Assembly (NCBI RefSeq): GCF_002213415.1
Contig: NZ_NJGU01000006.1
Location: 62,001 to 126,000 of the forward strand
Direction of reading: 5' to 3'
From: Herbaspirillum robiniae
GTDB taxonomy: Bacteria; Pseudomonadota; Gammaproteobacteria; Burkholderiales; Burkholderiaceae_D
Length of the DNA stretch: 64,000 bases
The translations under genes were made by a program, and so were the position numbers. Below are positions 38,708-47,281 of this stretch, piece after piece. Each line of letters opens with the position of its first letter. The first letter of the stretch is position 1. Below the pieces are notes generated by a model. The model worked only from the letters and a program-made list of their open reading frames with translations. It did not search any database and was not told the origin of the DNA.

Positions 38708-39454
38708 ATGCAAAACATGGATACAAATACTCACATCCTCATCGTCGACGACGACCGCGACATCCGCACCCTGCTGGCCGAATACCTGGACAGCAACGGC
38801 CTGCGCACGCTCACCGCCACCAACGGCGCCGAAATGCGCAAGGTCCTGGAAGAGTCCCGCGTGGACCTGATCGTGCTGGACCTGACCCTGCCCGGCGAGG
38901 ACGGCCTGACCCTGTGCCGCAACCTGCGCGCCACCTCCAACGTGCCGGTGATCATGCTGACCGCGCGCGGCGAGCCGCTGGACCGCATCCTGGGCCTGGA
39001 GATGGGCGCCGACGACTACCTGGCCAAACCCTTCGAGCCGCGCGAGCTGTTCGCCCGCATCCGCAGCGTGCTGCGCCGTACCCAGGCGCTGCCGCCCAAC
39101 ATGGCGCAGCCGGACGTGGCGGCCATGCGCTTTGCCAACTGGATGCTGGACCTGACCGCGCGCCACCTGGTGAACCAGGACGGCGTGGTGGTGGCGCTCT
39201 CGGGCGCCGAATTCCGCCTGCTGAAAGTCTTTCTCGACCATCCCAACCGGGTCCTGAACCGCGACCAGCTGCTGGAGCTGACCCAGGGCCGCGAGTCGGA
39301 TCCGTTCGACCGCTCGGTGGATATCCAGATCAGCCGCCTGCGCCAGAAGCTGGGCGACGACGCCCGCACGCCGACCATCATCAAGACCGTGCGCAACGAG
39401 GGCTACGTGCTGGCCACCACCGTCACCACGGAGAGCGCGGGCCGGGCGTCATGA
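38708..39454 (+). CDS. OmpR-family response regulator
   Basis: A 248-aa regulator. The receiver has DDD (residues 14-16), phospho-acceptor Asp58 in IVLDLTLPGEDG and the switch lysine in KPFEPREL. The winged-helix DNA-binding domain (about 140-240) contains RSVDIQISRLRQKLGDD and GYVLATTV. The receiver is closest by eye to OmpR. The ATG at 38708 is used; an ATG three codons later (38717) is equally possible. Its stop overlaps the kinase start as ATGA, so the two are coupled. Upstream tandem TTTGTAT half-sites suggest autoregulation. Neighbours suggest control of the Spy-like gene and perhaps mdtABC. Confidence 0.93.
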   Translation: MQNMDTNTHILIVDDDRDIRTLLAEYLDSNGLRTLTATNGAEMRKVLEESRVDLIVLDLTLPGEDGLTLCRNLRATSNVPVIMLTARGEPLDRILGLEMGADDYLAKPFEPRELFARIRSVLRRTQALPPNMAQPDVAAMRFANWMLDLTARHLVNQDGVVVALSGAEFRLLKVFLDHPNRVLNRDQLLELTQGRESDPFDRSVDIQISRLRQKLGDDARTPTIIKTVRNEGYVLATTVTTESAGRAS

Positions 39455-40866
39455 AGAACTTCCTGGGCTCCATCGGCAACCGCATCTTCGTGCTGCTGCT
39501 GGCGGGCATCGTGCTGTCCATCGTCGCCACCACCTGGCTGGCCTCCAACGAGCGCAAGAACTCGCTGCGCGAGCTGCGTTTCCAGCACGTGGCCGACCGC
39601 ATCGAGCAAATCGTGCAGGCGGTGGACGACATCCCGCCCGAGCAGCGCGCCATCGTGCTCAATGCCGCCGGCAACCTCGGTTTCGAGGCCACCATCGTCG
39701 ATGACATGAACGACGCCATCGGCGCCAACGCCAGCACCAGCCCGCTGGTGGACATCCTGCAGTCGCGCCTGGGGAGCGACCGCAAGATCGCCGCCCAGCG
39801 CGAAACCGAATGCGCCCCGCCACGCCGCGAGCGCGACGACGACCGTGGCGAGCGTCGCGGCGGACGGCGCGAAGGCCGCAACGAAACCTGCCGCGTGGTC
39901 TACGTCAGCCTGCACGACAGCGCGCTGCTGCGCATCCGCCTGCACCAGCCGGGCGAACCGCCGGCCCTGCGCGGACGCGGCGGCCAGCAGGGGCCGTACG
40001 GCCTGCAGTACATCGCGCTGTTCCTGGCCCTGATCGCCATCCTGGCTTATCTGGTGGCGCGCATGGCGACCCGCCCGATTCGCCAGCTGGCGCATGCGGC
40101 GTCGGCGCTGGGCCGCGACATCGACCATCCGCCGCTAGCCGAGGCCGGCCCCACCGAGATCCGCCAGGCGGCGCACGCCTTCAATGCCATGCAGTCGCGC
40201 ATCCGGCGCCAGATCCAGCACCGCACCCACATGCTGGCCGCCATCACGCACGACCTGCAGACGCCGCTGACGCGCATGCGCCTGCGGCTGGAAAAGGTCG
40301 GCGACCGCGAGCTGCAGCAAAAGCTGATCGACGACCTGGGCGTGATGCACGGCATGGTGCGCGAAGGGCTCGACCTGGCGCGCAGCATGGATTCGTCGGA
40401 AAAGATCCGGGCGCTGGATATCGACTCGCTGCTCGACAGCGTCTGCGCCGACGCCGCCGACGCCGGCCAGGACGTGACGCTGGAAGGCGCGTCGCGCGCC
40501 TTCGTGATGGCGCAGCCGGGCGCGCTGCGGCGCTGCCTGACCAACCTGGTCGACAACGCCTGCAAATACGGCCAGCTGGCACGCGTGAGCGTGGCGCTGG
40601 AGCAGCAGAAGGTCGCCATCCGCATCCGCGACCACGGGCCGGGCATTCCGGACGCCGAGCTGGAGTCGGTGTTCGAGCCCTTCTACCGCCTGGAAACCTC
40701 GCGCTCGCGCGACACCGGCGGCACCGGGCTGGGCCTGACGATCGCGCTCAACATCGCGGAAAACCATCACGGCCAGCTGCAGCTGCGCAACCTCCCCGAG
40801 GGCGGACTGGAGGTGTTGCTGGAGCTGCCGCAGATGCCGCCGCCTCACAAAGGAAAAAACGCCTGA
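39451..40866 (+). CDS. EnvZ-type membrane sensor histidine kinase
   Basis: A 471-aa kinase. TM1 spans about residues 11-31, a periplasmic domain 32-182, TM2 185-205, then HAMP and dimerisation helix with His267 in AAITHDLQTPLTR. The ATPase has LTNLVDNACKYG, DHGPGIPD and DTGGTGLGLTIAL. The periplasmic part holds a run of Arg, Asp and Glu (about 125-144) bounded by Cys121 and Cys147, which could form a disulfide or a charged metal- or peptide-binding loop. Start ATG overlaps the regulator stop. A longer open frame starting at 38914 is out of frame with the regulator and is not real. Confidence 0.92.
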   Translation: MKNFLGSIGNRIFVLLLAGIVLSIVATTWLASNERKNSLRELRFQHVADRIEQIVQAVDDIPPEQRAIVLNAAGNLGFEATIVDDMNDAIGANASTSPLVDILQSRLGSDRKIAAQRETECAPPRRERDDDRGERRGGRREGRNETCRVVYVSLHDSALLRIRLHQPGEPPALRGRGGQQGPYGLQYIALFLALIAILAYLVARMATRPIRQLAHAASALGRDIDHPPLAEAGPTEIRQAAHAFNAMQSRIRRQIQHRTHMLAAITHDLQTPLTRMRLRLEKVGDRELQQKLIDDLGVMHGMVREGLDLARSMDSSEKIRALDIDSLLDSVCADAADAGQDVTLEGASRAFVMAQPGALRRCLTNLVDNACKYGQLARVSVALEQQKVAIRIRDHGPGIPDAELESVFEPFYRLETSRSRDTGGTGLGLTIALNIAENHHGQLQLRNLPEGGLEVLLELPQMPPPHKGKNA

Positions 40867-41002
40867 TCCCCCGCGGCCCCCTCCCCCGGCAGCCAGCCGG
40901 GCGTGTCGATGCGATGACAGGATGACGGGGCGTGCGCCGCGCGCCGGCTGCGATAGCGGGCGAGATCGCCACCCGGCGCCAGCGCAATCCTGTGAACAAA
41001 GA

Positions 41003-41038
41003 AAAAGCCGCACTCCCTGACGGAAGTGCGGCTTTTTT
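41003..41038 (+). terminator. Terminator between the kinase gene and trpS (bidirectional)
   Basis: GCCGCACT (41007-41014) and AGTGCGGC (41025-41032) form a perfect stem with A and T runs outside. It can end the rightward kinase and the leftward trpS transcripts. Confidence 0.85.
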
Positions 41039-41056
41039 ACATGGGAAGCGCTGCGA

Positions 41057-42094
41057 TCAGCCGAAGTAGTTCAACCCCAGCGCGGCGTTGACTTCGGACA
41101 TGGTCTTGGCCGCCACCGCGCTGGCGCGCTCGGTGCCGCGCTTGAGCATGGCCAGCACTTCGCCGCGGTCCTTGGCGTAGTGTTCGCGGCGGGTGCGGAT
41201 CGGCTCCAGCATTTCCTGCAGGATGCCTTCCAGGCGGCGCTTGACCACGCTGTCGCCCAGGCCGCCGCGGGTGTAGTGCGCCTTCAGTTCGGCCACGGCG
41301 TCGCGATCGGGGTCGAAGGCGTCCAGGAAGGTAAACACCACGTTGCCTTCCACCTGGCCGGGATCATCCACGCGCAGATGGTTGGGATCGGTGTACATCT
41401 GGTGCACGGCTTGCTTGATTTCCTTGGCCGAGGCGCCCAGCGCGATCGAGTTGCCCAACGACTTGCTCATCTTGGCCTTGCCGTCGATGCCCGGCAGGCG
41501 CGCGGTCTCGGACAGCACTTCCTTGCACTCGACCAGCACTTCGCGCTCGACGGTGGCGTTGAATTTGCGCACCAGCTCGTTGGTCTGCTCGATCATCGGC
41601 AACTGGTCGCCGCCCACCGGCACCAGCTGGCCCTTGAAGGCGGTGATGTCGGCGGCCTGGCTGACCGGATAGGTCAGGAAGCCGGCCGGAATATCGCGCT
41701 CGAAGCCGCGCAGGCGGATCTCTTCCTTGATGGTCGGGTTGCGCTCCAGGCGCGACACCGTCACCAGGTTCAGCAGCACCATCGACAGCTCATAGAGCTC
41801 GCGCACCTGGGACTGGATGAAGATGGTCGATTTTTCCGGATCGATGCCCACGGCCAGGTAGTCCAGCGCCACCTCCAGCACGTTGTCGGTGACTTTCTGG
41901 TGACGGCCGACGTTGTCGGTCATGGCCTGGGTGTCGGCCAGCAGCAGGAACTGGTTGGCGGTCTCCTGCAGCGCCACGCGCGACTTGAGCGAGCCGATGT
42001 AATGGCCGAGGTGCAGCGGGCCGGTGGGACGGTCGCCGGTCAGGACGGTGGGACGTGTTGCGGGGGAATTGCTGGCTGGTGCGTTCGAAGACAT
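41057..42094 (-). CDS. trpS: Tryptophan-tRNA ligase
   Basis: Charges tRNA-Trp. The 345-aa class Ic synthetase has the HIGH-type motif [11 protein letters not shown] and KMSKS-type [10 protein letters not shown]. The ATG at 42092-42094 was chosen because AGGA lies six bases upstream; an in-frame ATG six bases earlier overlaps that ribosome site. The leader carries alternative hairpins (listed separately). It is followed by a bidirectional terminator. Confidence 0.96.
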   Translation of the reverse strand: MSSNAPASNSPATRPTVLTGDRPTGPLHLGHYIGSLKSRVALQETANQFLLLADTQAMTDNVGRHQKVTDNVLEVALDYLAVGIDPEKSTIFIQSQVRELYELSMVLLNLVTVSRLERNPTIKEEIRLRGFERDIPAGFLTYPVSQAADITAFKGQLVPVGGDQLPMIEQTNELVRKFNATVEREVLVECKEVLSETARLPGIDGKAKMSKSLGNSIALGASAKEIKQAVHQMYTDPNHLRVDDPGQVEGNVVFTFLDAFDPDRDAVAELKAHYTRGGLGDSVVKRRLEGILQEMLEPIRTRREHYAKDRGEVLAMLKRGTERASAVAAKTMSEVNAALGLNYFG

Positions 42095-42371
42095 GGTCAT
42101 TCCTGATCGATTATCTGTCTGGAATGCCGCCGGTCCCGAAGCTTGAAAACAATGCCGCCGGTTCCGGCGGCATCACATGGTCAAACTGTGAAGCGAATCA
42201 CTTCGCTGGCCGCCTGGGTCAGGCGCGCCACCAATGCTGGATTTTCGCAAGTTGAAGTCGGAAAAGCATGGCGGCGAGTATAGCATCCCGGCGGCCCGAT
42301 GTTGCGCCGCATCGTCGCCCCGGGCCGAAAAAAGCCCGGCCCGGAACGCCGCCCGCCCCGCCGCCGGCAAC
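42095..42371 (-). promoter_or_regulatory. trpS leader with mutually exclusive hairpins
   Basis: In leftward RNA order: a hairpin AGCGAA-GTGA-TTCGCT (42192-42207), then segment A ATGCCGCCGG (42164-42173), segment B CCGGCGGCAT (42152-42161) and segment C, identical to B (42124-42133). A:B is a tight terminator-like stem followed by TGTTTTC. A:C would be an alternative fold. This looks like an attenuation device, but the trigger is not visible. The rest of the stretch to 42371 shows no gene. Confidence 0.45.
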
Positions 42372-42395
42372 AAAAAACCGCATCCGTGGATGCGG
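42372..42395 (-). terminator. Terminator of the glycine-zipper lipoprotein gene
   Basis: CCGCATCC (42378-42385) and GGATGCGG (42388-42395) form an 8-bp stem, followed leftward by six T. It lies 25 bp past the stop codon. Confidence 0.82.
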
Positions 42396-42419
42396 TCTGC
42401 GCGGCAGCGGGCCCGGGTA

Positions 42420-42980
42420 TCAATAGGCGCCCGGCGGCGGGCCGTAGTACACCGGCGGCGGACCGTAATAGCCCGGCGGCGGGGGCGGCGCGTAGTAGTA
42501 GCGGCGCGGATGGTAGGTGTAGGCCGTGGCCTGGCGCTGGGTCTCGACCTGGTTGCCCTTGCTGTACATGCACTGGGTATAGGTCATGTCGTAACGCTGC
42601 TGCATCGAGTAGTTGCCGCCGGCCGCGGCATTGCTGCCGGCCGCGCTGCCCACCAGCAGGCCGCCGCCGGCGCCGATGGCCGCGCCCGCGCCCGCATTGC
42701 CGGAAGCCGCGCCGATCAGGGCGCCGGCCACCGCGCCCACGGCGGTGCCGACGGCGGCGCTGTTGGCGGTATTGTTCTGGGTCTGCTGGGCCTGGCCGCC
42801 GATGGCGTCCTGCGCGTATTGCTGGCACAGTTGCTGGTCGGCGCGGAACTGTTCATAGCTCTTGTCCTTGCCCGGCATGGCCATGACCGAGGGGCCGGTG
42901 GGCACGCTCACGCAGCCGCCCAGCGCCAGCAAGGCGCCGATGGCGGTCACTGCGGTGGCTGTCTTGTAGATGGGTTTCAC
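42420..42980 (-). CDS. Glycine-zipper outer-membrane lipoprotein
   Basis: A 186-aa lipoprotein with GTG start at 42978-42980, preferred because AAGGA lies six bases upstream and the signal peptide then begins correctly; a longer ATG start adds ten basic residues. The lipobox LGGC gives the lipidated Cys23. A long glycine/alanine segment (about residues 75-115, with repeated G.A.G...G pattern) is a glycine-zipper able to pack in membranes. The C-terminus is Tyr/Pro/Gly-rich (PPPPPGYYGPPPVYYGPPPGAY). No enzymatic motif; role presumably structural in the envelope. The next small protein upstream shares the Pro/Tyr style. Confidence 0.78.
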   Translation of the reverse strand: MKPIYKTATAVTAIGALLALGGCVSVPTGPSVMAMPGKDKSYEQFRADQQLCQQYAQDAIGGQAQQTQNNTANSAAVGTAVGAVAGALIGAASGNAGAGAAIGAGGGLLVGSAAGSNAAAGGNYSMQQRYDMTYTQCMYSKGNQVETQRQATAYTYHPRRYYYAPPPPPGYYGPPPVYYGPPPGAY

Positions 42981-43066
42981 GTTGTTTCCTTTGCGCCGCC
43001 GAGGCGGCATGGCGTTTCAATCTTTTTTGCCGGCGAGGTCCTGGCCCGCCCGTGCGCCCTGGCGCC

Positions 43067-43393
43067 TTATTGCGGCGGCGGACCGTAGCCCGGGGCCGGC
43101 GTGTTGGGCACCACCTTCATCCAGGCGCTGGGGCAGCTCTGCACGTAGGGGTAGTAGGCCTTGGACTCCTGGCAGTAGTACCAGAAGTCCTGGCGCGGCT
43201 GCTCGACGTAGACCGGCGGCGGCACGCGCTCGACATAGACCGGCGGAGGATAGTAGACCGGCGGCGGCACCCATACCGGGCCGCCGATCACCACGCCGCC
43301 GTAGAAACGGGTATGCGCATAGGTCGCTGCGCTGGCCATCATGCCGGCCACGGCGAGCGCGCCGCAAATTCCGATTGCCGCTAATTTCTTCAT
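43067..43393 (-). CDS. Small secreted Pro/Tyr-rich protein
   Basis: A 108-aa protein with a signal peptide (1 to about 22). A short region of repeated PPPVYY, PPPVYVE and PPPVYVEQ units follows. Then comes a conserved-looking module with two cysteines, DFWYYCQESKAYYPYVQSCPSAWMKVVP, which I recall from many betaproteobacterial small envelope proteins without an assigned function. The two cysteines may form a disulfide. It lies 86 bp upstream of the lipoprotein gene on the same strand. Function unknown. Confidence 0.75.
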   Translation of the reverse strand: MKKLAAIGICGALAVAGMMASAATYAHTRFYGGVVIGGPVWVPPPVYYPPPVYVERVPPPVYVEQPRQDFWYYCQESKAYYPYVQSCPSAWMKVVPNTPAPGYGPPPQ

Positions 43394-43734
43394 GTTTTGC
43401 CTCTGGGAATTCCCACATTCGGCCGCCTCCGCAGCCGGTTCTCCTGTCGCGCCTCACGGCGCTGCTCCGTATCGATGCGTCGCTGCCCTGCCCGCTGCGG
43501 CGGCCTCTTCCCCTCGCCGGGAATCACTGCCGGCGCGGCCTGCGGGCGCATTGAGCGCATGAAAGCAATATACGCCGGGGCCATCCGGAAAGCCTGAGTT
43601 GTTTCAATTCGTAACCCAAATAAATATTGCTATACATAAGGCTGCAAAGCCTTTGCAATCAAGGGCTTGGCGAGGGGCAAAAACGGCTGGCATCGCCTTT
43701 GCCGGCGCTTCCGGGCCACCTGCCGTCGCCCATG
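43394..43734. other. Gap upstream of the small secreted protein gene
   Basis: No gene found. An AT-rich patch (43600-43650) could supply the leftward promoter of the 108-aa gene, but it lies over 200 bp upstream and I could not pick hexamers with confidence. Confidence 0.4.
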
Positions 43735-43768
43735 AAAAACAGGGCATGGATGCGTTCATCCATGCCCT
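43735..43768 (-). terminator. Terminator of fumC
   Basis: AGGGCATGGATG (43741-43752) and CATCCATGCCCT (43757-43768) form a 12-bp perfect stem with a CGTT loop, followed leftward by TGTTTTTC. It lies 28 bp past the fumC stop. Confidence 0.9.
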
Positions 43769-43795
43769 GCCTTGGCCTGTGCCGCCTTGGGGAAA

Positions 43796-45184
43796 TCAGC
43801 CCGGACGGGTCATTTCCTCGGGCTTGATCCATTCGGCGAACTGCTGCTCGGTCACATAGCCCAGCGCCAGCGCAGCTTCCTTGAGCGTAGTGCCGTCATG
43901 GTGGGCCTGCTTGGCGATCTTGGCGGCCTTGTCGTAGCCGATATGCGGCGCCAGCGCGGTGACCAGCATCAGCGACTTTTCCATCAGGTCGGCGATGCGG
44001 TCGCGGTTGGCTTCGATGCCGCGCGCGCAGTGCTCTTCGAAGCTGGCCATGCCGTCGGCCAGCAGGCGCACGCTCTGCAGGAAATTATGGATGATCACCG
44101 GCTTGAAAACGTTGAGCTCGAAGTTGCCGGAAGCGCCGCCGATGTTGAGCGCGACGTCGTTGCCGAAGACCTGGGCGCACAGCATGGTCAGCGCCTCGCA
44201 CTGGGTCGGGTTGACCTTGCCCGGCATGATGGAGCTGCCTGGCTCGTTCTCGGGAATGGTGATCTCGCCCAGGCCGGAACGGGGGCCGGAAGCCAGCCAG
44301 CGCACGTCGTTGGCGATCTTCATCAGCGAGGCGGCCAGCGTCTTCAGGCCGCCGTGGGAGGCCACCAGGGCGTCATGGCCGGCCAGCGCGGCGAACTTGT
44401 TGGGCGCGGTCTTGAACGGGAAGCCGAAATGCTTGGCCAGCTCGGCGGCCACGCGCTCGCCGAACGCCGGATGCGCATTCAGGCCGGTGCCCACGGCGGT
44501 GCCGCCGGCGGCCAGTTCGGACACGCCGTTCAAGGTCGCGATGATGGACGCTTCGGCATGCATCAGCTGGGCGACGTAACCGGAGAACTCCTGGCCCAGG
44601 GTCAGCGGGGTGGCGTCCTGCAGGTGGGTGCGGCCGATCTTGACGACGTCGGCGAACTTGGCCGACTTGTCTTCCAGCGTGGCGCGCAGCTTGTGCAACG
44701 AAGGAATCAGGTGGGTCGCCACCGCCATGCAGGCGGCCACATGCATCGCGGTCGGGAAGATGTCGTTGGAGGACTGGCTGCGGTTGACGTCGTCGTTGGG
44801 GTGGATCAGGCGCTCTTCGCCACGCACGCCGCCCAGCAGCTCCGAGGCGCGGTTGGCCAGCACCTCGTTCATGTTCATGTTGCTCTGGGTGCCGGAGCCG
44901 GTCTGCCAGACCGACAGCGGGAACTCCAGCGGATGCTTGCCGGCGATCACCTCATCGGCGGCGGCGATGATGGCGTCGGCCTTCTTGCCGTCGAGCTTGC
45001 CGAGGTCGCGGTTGACCGCCGCACAGGCGCGCTTGACGGCCGCCAGCGCCACGATCAGCTCGGCCGGCATGCGTTCGGTGGAAATGTGGAAGTGGTGCAG
45101 CGAGCGTTCGGTCTGCGCCCCCCAAAGCCTGTCGTCGGGGACTTCGATCAGGCCAAAGGTGTCGCGCTCCATGCGGTGTTTCAT
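43796..45184 (-). CDS. fumC: Class II fumarate hydratase
   Basis: Iron-independent, homotetrameric fumarase of 462 aa. The superfamily signature [13 protein letters not shown] lies near residue 318, with active-site elements [10 protein letters not shown] and [10 protein letters not shown] upstream. ATG at 45182-45184 with AGAAGAAG upstream. It is the second fumarase of the window; class II enzymes are usually favoured under iron limitation or superoxide stress. Single gene with its own terminator. Confidence 0.97.
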   Translation of the reverse strand: MKHRMERDTFGLIEVPDDRLWGAQTERSLHHFHISTERMPAELIVALAAVKRACAAVNRDLGKLDGKKADAIIAAADEVIAGKHPLEFPLSVWQTGSGTQSNMNMNEVLANRASELLGGVRGEERLIHPNDDVNRSQSSNDIFPTAMHVAACMAVATHLIPSLHKLRATLEDKSAKFADVVKIGRTHLQDATPLTLGQEFSGYVAQLMHAEASIIATLNGVSELAAGGTAVGTGLNAHPAFGERVAAELAKHFGFPFKTAPNKFAALAGHDALVASHGGLKTLAASLMKIANDVRWLASGPRSGLGEITIPENEPGSSIMPGKVNPTQCEALTMLCAQVFGNDVALNIGGASGNFELNVFKPVIIHNFLQSVRLLADGMASFEEHCARGIEANRDRIADLMEKSLMLVTALAPHIGYDKAAKIAKQAHHDGTTLKEAALALGYVTEQQFAEWIKPEEMTRPG

Positions 45185-45498
45185 GATGCTTCTTCTCCGT
45201 GTTGTCGGAGCCGCTCGCCACAGGCCGCCGGCGGCGTTGCGCCCCGTGCGGCAGTCTGTCTGCAGCGGCTCTCAGGAGGGCCGGAAACGGCCCGGTAACC
45301 CCGTACGGCTCTGGCTAAGCACTGCCGGCTGAGCAATATGAGATGCTGAAAACCGTGGCCGCGCAGGCAGCCCGCGCGGCGCTGAAACTCTCTTAGTTTA
45401 ACTGCTGGCAAGGCCGTTTGCAGGACGCAAGGGCGAAAGAAGCTGGCGTTGTAGGTGTTGCGGCCGGGGCCGAAAAGGAGGCGGCGCAGGGCCGGTGC
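45185..45498. other. Gap between DUF3579 gene and fumC
   Basis: A 314-bp stretch holding the fumC upstream region and the end of the DUF3579 transcript. I see no gene, no clear terminator and no convincing promoter hexamers; open frames here are composition artefacts. Confidence 0.45.
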
Positions 45499-45834
45499 TC
45501 AGCCCTGCTTGTCCTTCGGCGGATCCGGCAGGACACAGGCGTCGAGCACCTGCAGGTCGTTGTCCTTGGCGAAGTTGACGACGAAGTGGTAGGCCAGCGG
45601 ATCGAGCTCGCGCAGCGCCTCGTTGACCACCACCGAGCGCACGCCGTCGATGTGGGTCGGCAACACGTAGGGGGAATACTTCAGGTGGGCGTTGCGGCCG
45701 CCGCTGCCCTCGGGGCGGAAGCACGACATCACGCCGCACAGGCGCTCGGCCCAGTCGCTGGGACGGAACTGCCGCCCATCCGAGGTCTTGCCGAGGATGA
45801 TGAATTCTTGCGCGGGTTTGATGGGATCAGCCAT
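45499..45834 (-). CDS. DUF3579 family protein
   Basis: A 111-aa soluble protein without a signal peptide. The opening EFIILGKTSDGRQFRPSDWAERLCG and later MSCFRPEGSGG and YSPYVLPTHIDGVRSVVVNE fit the betaproteobacterial DUF3579 family as I recall it. No catalytic or metal motif is evident, and the family role is unknown. The ATG at 45832-45834 lacks a strong ribosome site. It stands alone between fumC and the CobD-like gene, both on the same strand. Confidence 0.78.
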   Translation of the reverse strand: MADPIKPAQEFIILGKTSDGRQFRPSDWAERLCGVMSCFRPEGSGGRNAHLKYSPYVLPTHIDGVRSVVVNEALRELDPLAYHFVVNFAKDNDLQVLDACVLPDPPKDKQG

Positions 45835-46122
45835 ACATGCAGTTCTTTTAAAGCGCTTGCAACCGAATGCCCTTGTCCTGATGGGACCGGAGCCCTGAAT
45901 TCCGAGGTGCCTTCGCGACGATACGCGTGGGTGCCTGCGGCTCTATGTATTATATCTTATAGAAGACTTGGCTTCTACCCGATGTTCCCCTGCCCGCCCC
46001 GTCGCCCTTGCGGCGGATTCCCTCGCCGGGCTTGTCATTCATGCATGCGATGCCGGACAGCAACTCCAGTCTGGCCCAATGCAAACCGCAAGTATACCGG
46101 GCCGGCCGATTTTGCGTTGCAA
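45835..46122 (-). promoter_or_regulatory. Upstream region of the DUF3579 gene
   Basis: An AT-rich patch at 45943-45962 contains TATAAT on the minus strand, a likely -10, without a matching -35. Adjacent is a palindrome TAGAAG-acttgg-CTTCTA (45960-45977) with perfect 6-bp arms in operator position. No gene in this stretch. Confidence 0.45.
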
Positions 46123-46148
46123 AAAACTAAGCGGGCCTGAGCCCGCTT
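46123..46148 (-). terminator. Terminator of the CobD-like gene
   Basis: AAGCGGGC (46129-46136) and GCCCGCTT (46141-46148) form an 8-bp stem with a CTGA loop, followed leftward by AGTTTTTT. It lies 20 bp past the stop. Confidence 0.85.
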
Positions 46149-46167
46149 ATCTGACTTGCGCCTGGGC

Positions 46168-47127
46168 TCAGCCCATCCACACCGCCACCGACAGCAGCAG
46201 CAGCAGGAACATCCACAGCAGCAGCGCCCGCCACACCAGGCCCACTGCGCTTTGCAGGGTGCGCGGGGAAGGCGTGTCGCCGGGCAGGCCGTCGGTCTCT
46301 TCCGGCAGAGTGTCGACGGTGGCGGCGTCCACCGGCAGGATGATGCCTGCCGCGGCTTCCTTGGGGGTGCCGAAGCGCACGCCCATGGCGCCGCCCCCGG
46401 CGGCCAGGATGATGCCCGCGGCCTCGTCGTCCCAGCGGCTGGCGAAGTTGCGCCAGGCGTAGATGGCGTCCTCGAAATTGCCGACCACGGCGAAGGCGGC
46501 GGCGGTCAGGCGCGCCGGAATCCAGTCGATCCAGTAGAAGGCGCGCGCGGCGAAGCGGCCGAAGGCCTCGTACTTCATGTGGTCGGGTTCGTTCCAGGCG
46601 CGCGAGAGGTATTCGGCCACGCGATACATCACGGCCAGCGCCGGGCCGACCGGCATCAGGAACCAGAAGAACACGCCGAACACATGGCGATGGGTGGTGA
46701 TCAGCGCGCGCTCGGCGGCGATGCGCGAGATCTCGCTGACGTCCATCCCGGCGGTATCCTGCTTGGTCCACTCGGCCAGCAAGGCGCGCGCGGTCATTTC
46801 GTCGCCGCTGTTGAGCGCCAGCTGGATCGAGGTGAAGTAGTGGCTGTAATGGCGGAAGCCCAGCGTCAGGTAGACGATCAGCACGTTCCAGGCGAACGCC
46901 GCGATCGGGCTGATGTGCACGCACAGCCAGTAGATCAGCGCGACCGGCACGGTCAGCGCGCCGACCATCACCGCCCAGCCCAGGCGGCCGTGATGGGCAT
47001 GGCCGGCGTTGAACCAGGCCTCTATGCTGCCGGCGAAAGACTTGATCGATGCATAAACCGGATTGTCCGCACGCAGTGGTTTGAGTTGTTCGATTAACAG
47101 CGCAAAGAGAATGGAGAGGAATGTCAT
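46168..47127 (-). CDS. CobD/CbiB-like membrane protein
   Basis: A 319-aa inner-membrane protein with hydrophobic segments at about residues 2-15, 50-70, 75-95, 150-170 and 298-317. Loops such as IEAWFNAGHAHHGRLGWAV, WTKQDTAGMDVSEISRIAAERA and YEAFGRFAARAFYWIDWIPARLTA resemble CbiB/CobD. No other cobalamin gene is near, and this subgroup in Betaproteobacteria is not proven to act in B12 synthesis; AmpE-like roles are also suggested for relatives. ATG at 47125-47127; a TTG one codon earlier is not needed. Confidence 0.75.
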   Translation of the reverse strand: MTFLSILFALLIEQLKPLRADNPVYASIKSFAGSIEAWFNAGHAHHGRLGWAVMVGALTVPVALIYWLCVHISPIAAFAWNVLIVYLTLGFRHYSHYFTSIQLALNSGDEMTARALLAEWTKQDTAGMDVSEISRIAAERALITTHRHVFGVFFWFLMPVGPALAVMYRVAEYLSRAWNEPDHMKYEAFGRFAARAFYWIDWIPARLTAAAFAVVGNFEDAIYAWRNFASRWDDEAAGIILAAGGGAMGVRFGTPKEAAAGIILPVDAATVDTLPEETDGLPGDTPSPRTLQSAVGLVWRALLLWMFLLLLLSVAVWMG

Positions 47128-47281
47128 CAAGCGGCCTTATGGTCTATAGACCGTACGATAGCGCAGTGCATGATGGGAATCAAACAATTGATTCGTTGAC
47201 GGCACGCAATGGCGAAGCGCTTCGTCGTTTTGCCTGCTGGCGCCCTCAAGGCGGGCGCGCCGCCGCAATGCGCGCGCACGC

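Noticed and set aside
38914..39450. A 650-codon open frame that appears to extend the histidine kinase upstream
   Set aside because: The extra part is out of frame with the real response regulator and is Arg/Pro-rich noise; the kinase starts at 39451 with an ATGA overlap.
42095..42210. A T-box riboswitch for trpS
   Set aside because: I see no T-box consensus or specifier loop, and such elements are rare in Proteobacteria; only alternative hairpins are supported.
46168..47127. Cobalamin biosynthesis operon around the CobD-like gene
   Set aside because: No other cobalamin gene lies nearby, so only membrane-protein similarity is claimed.
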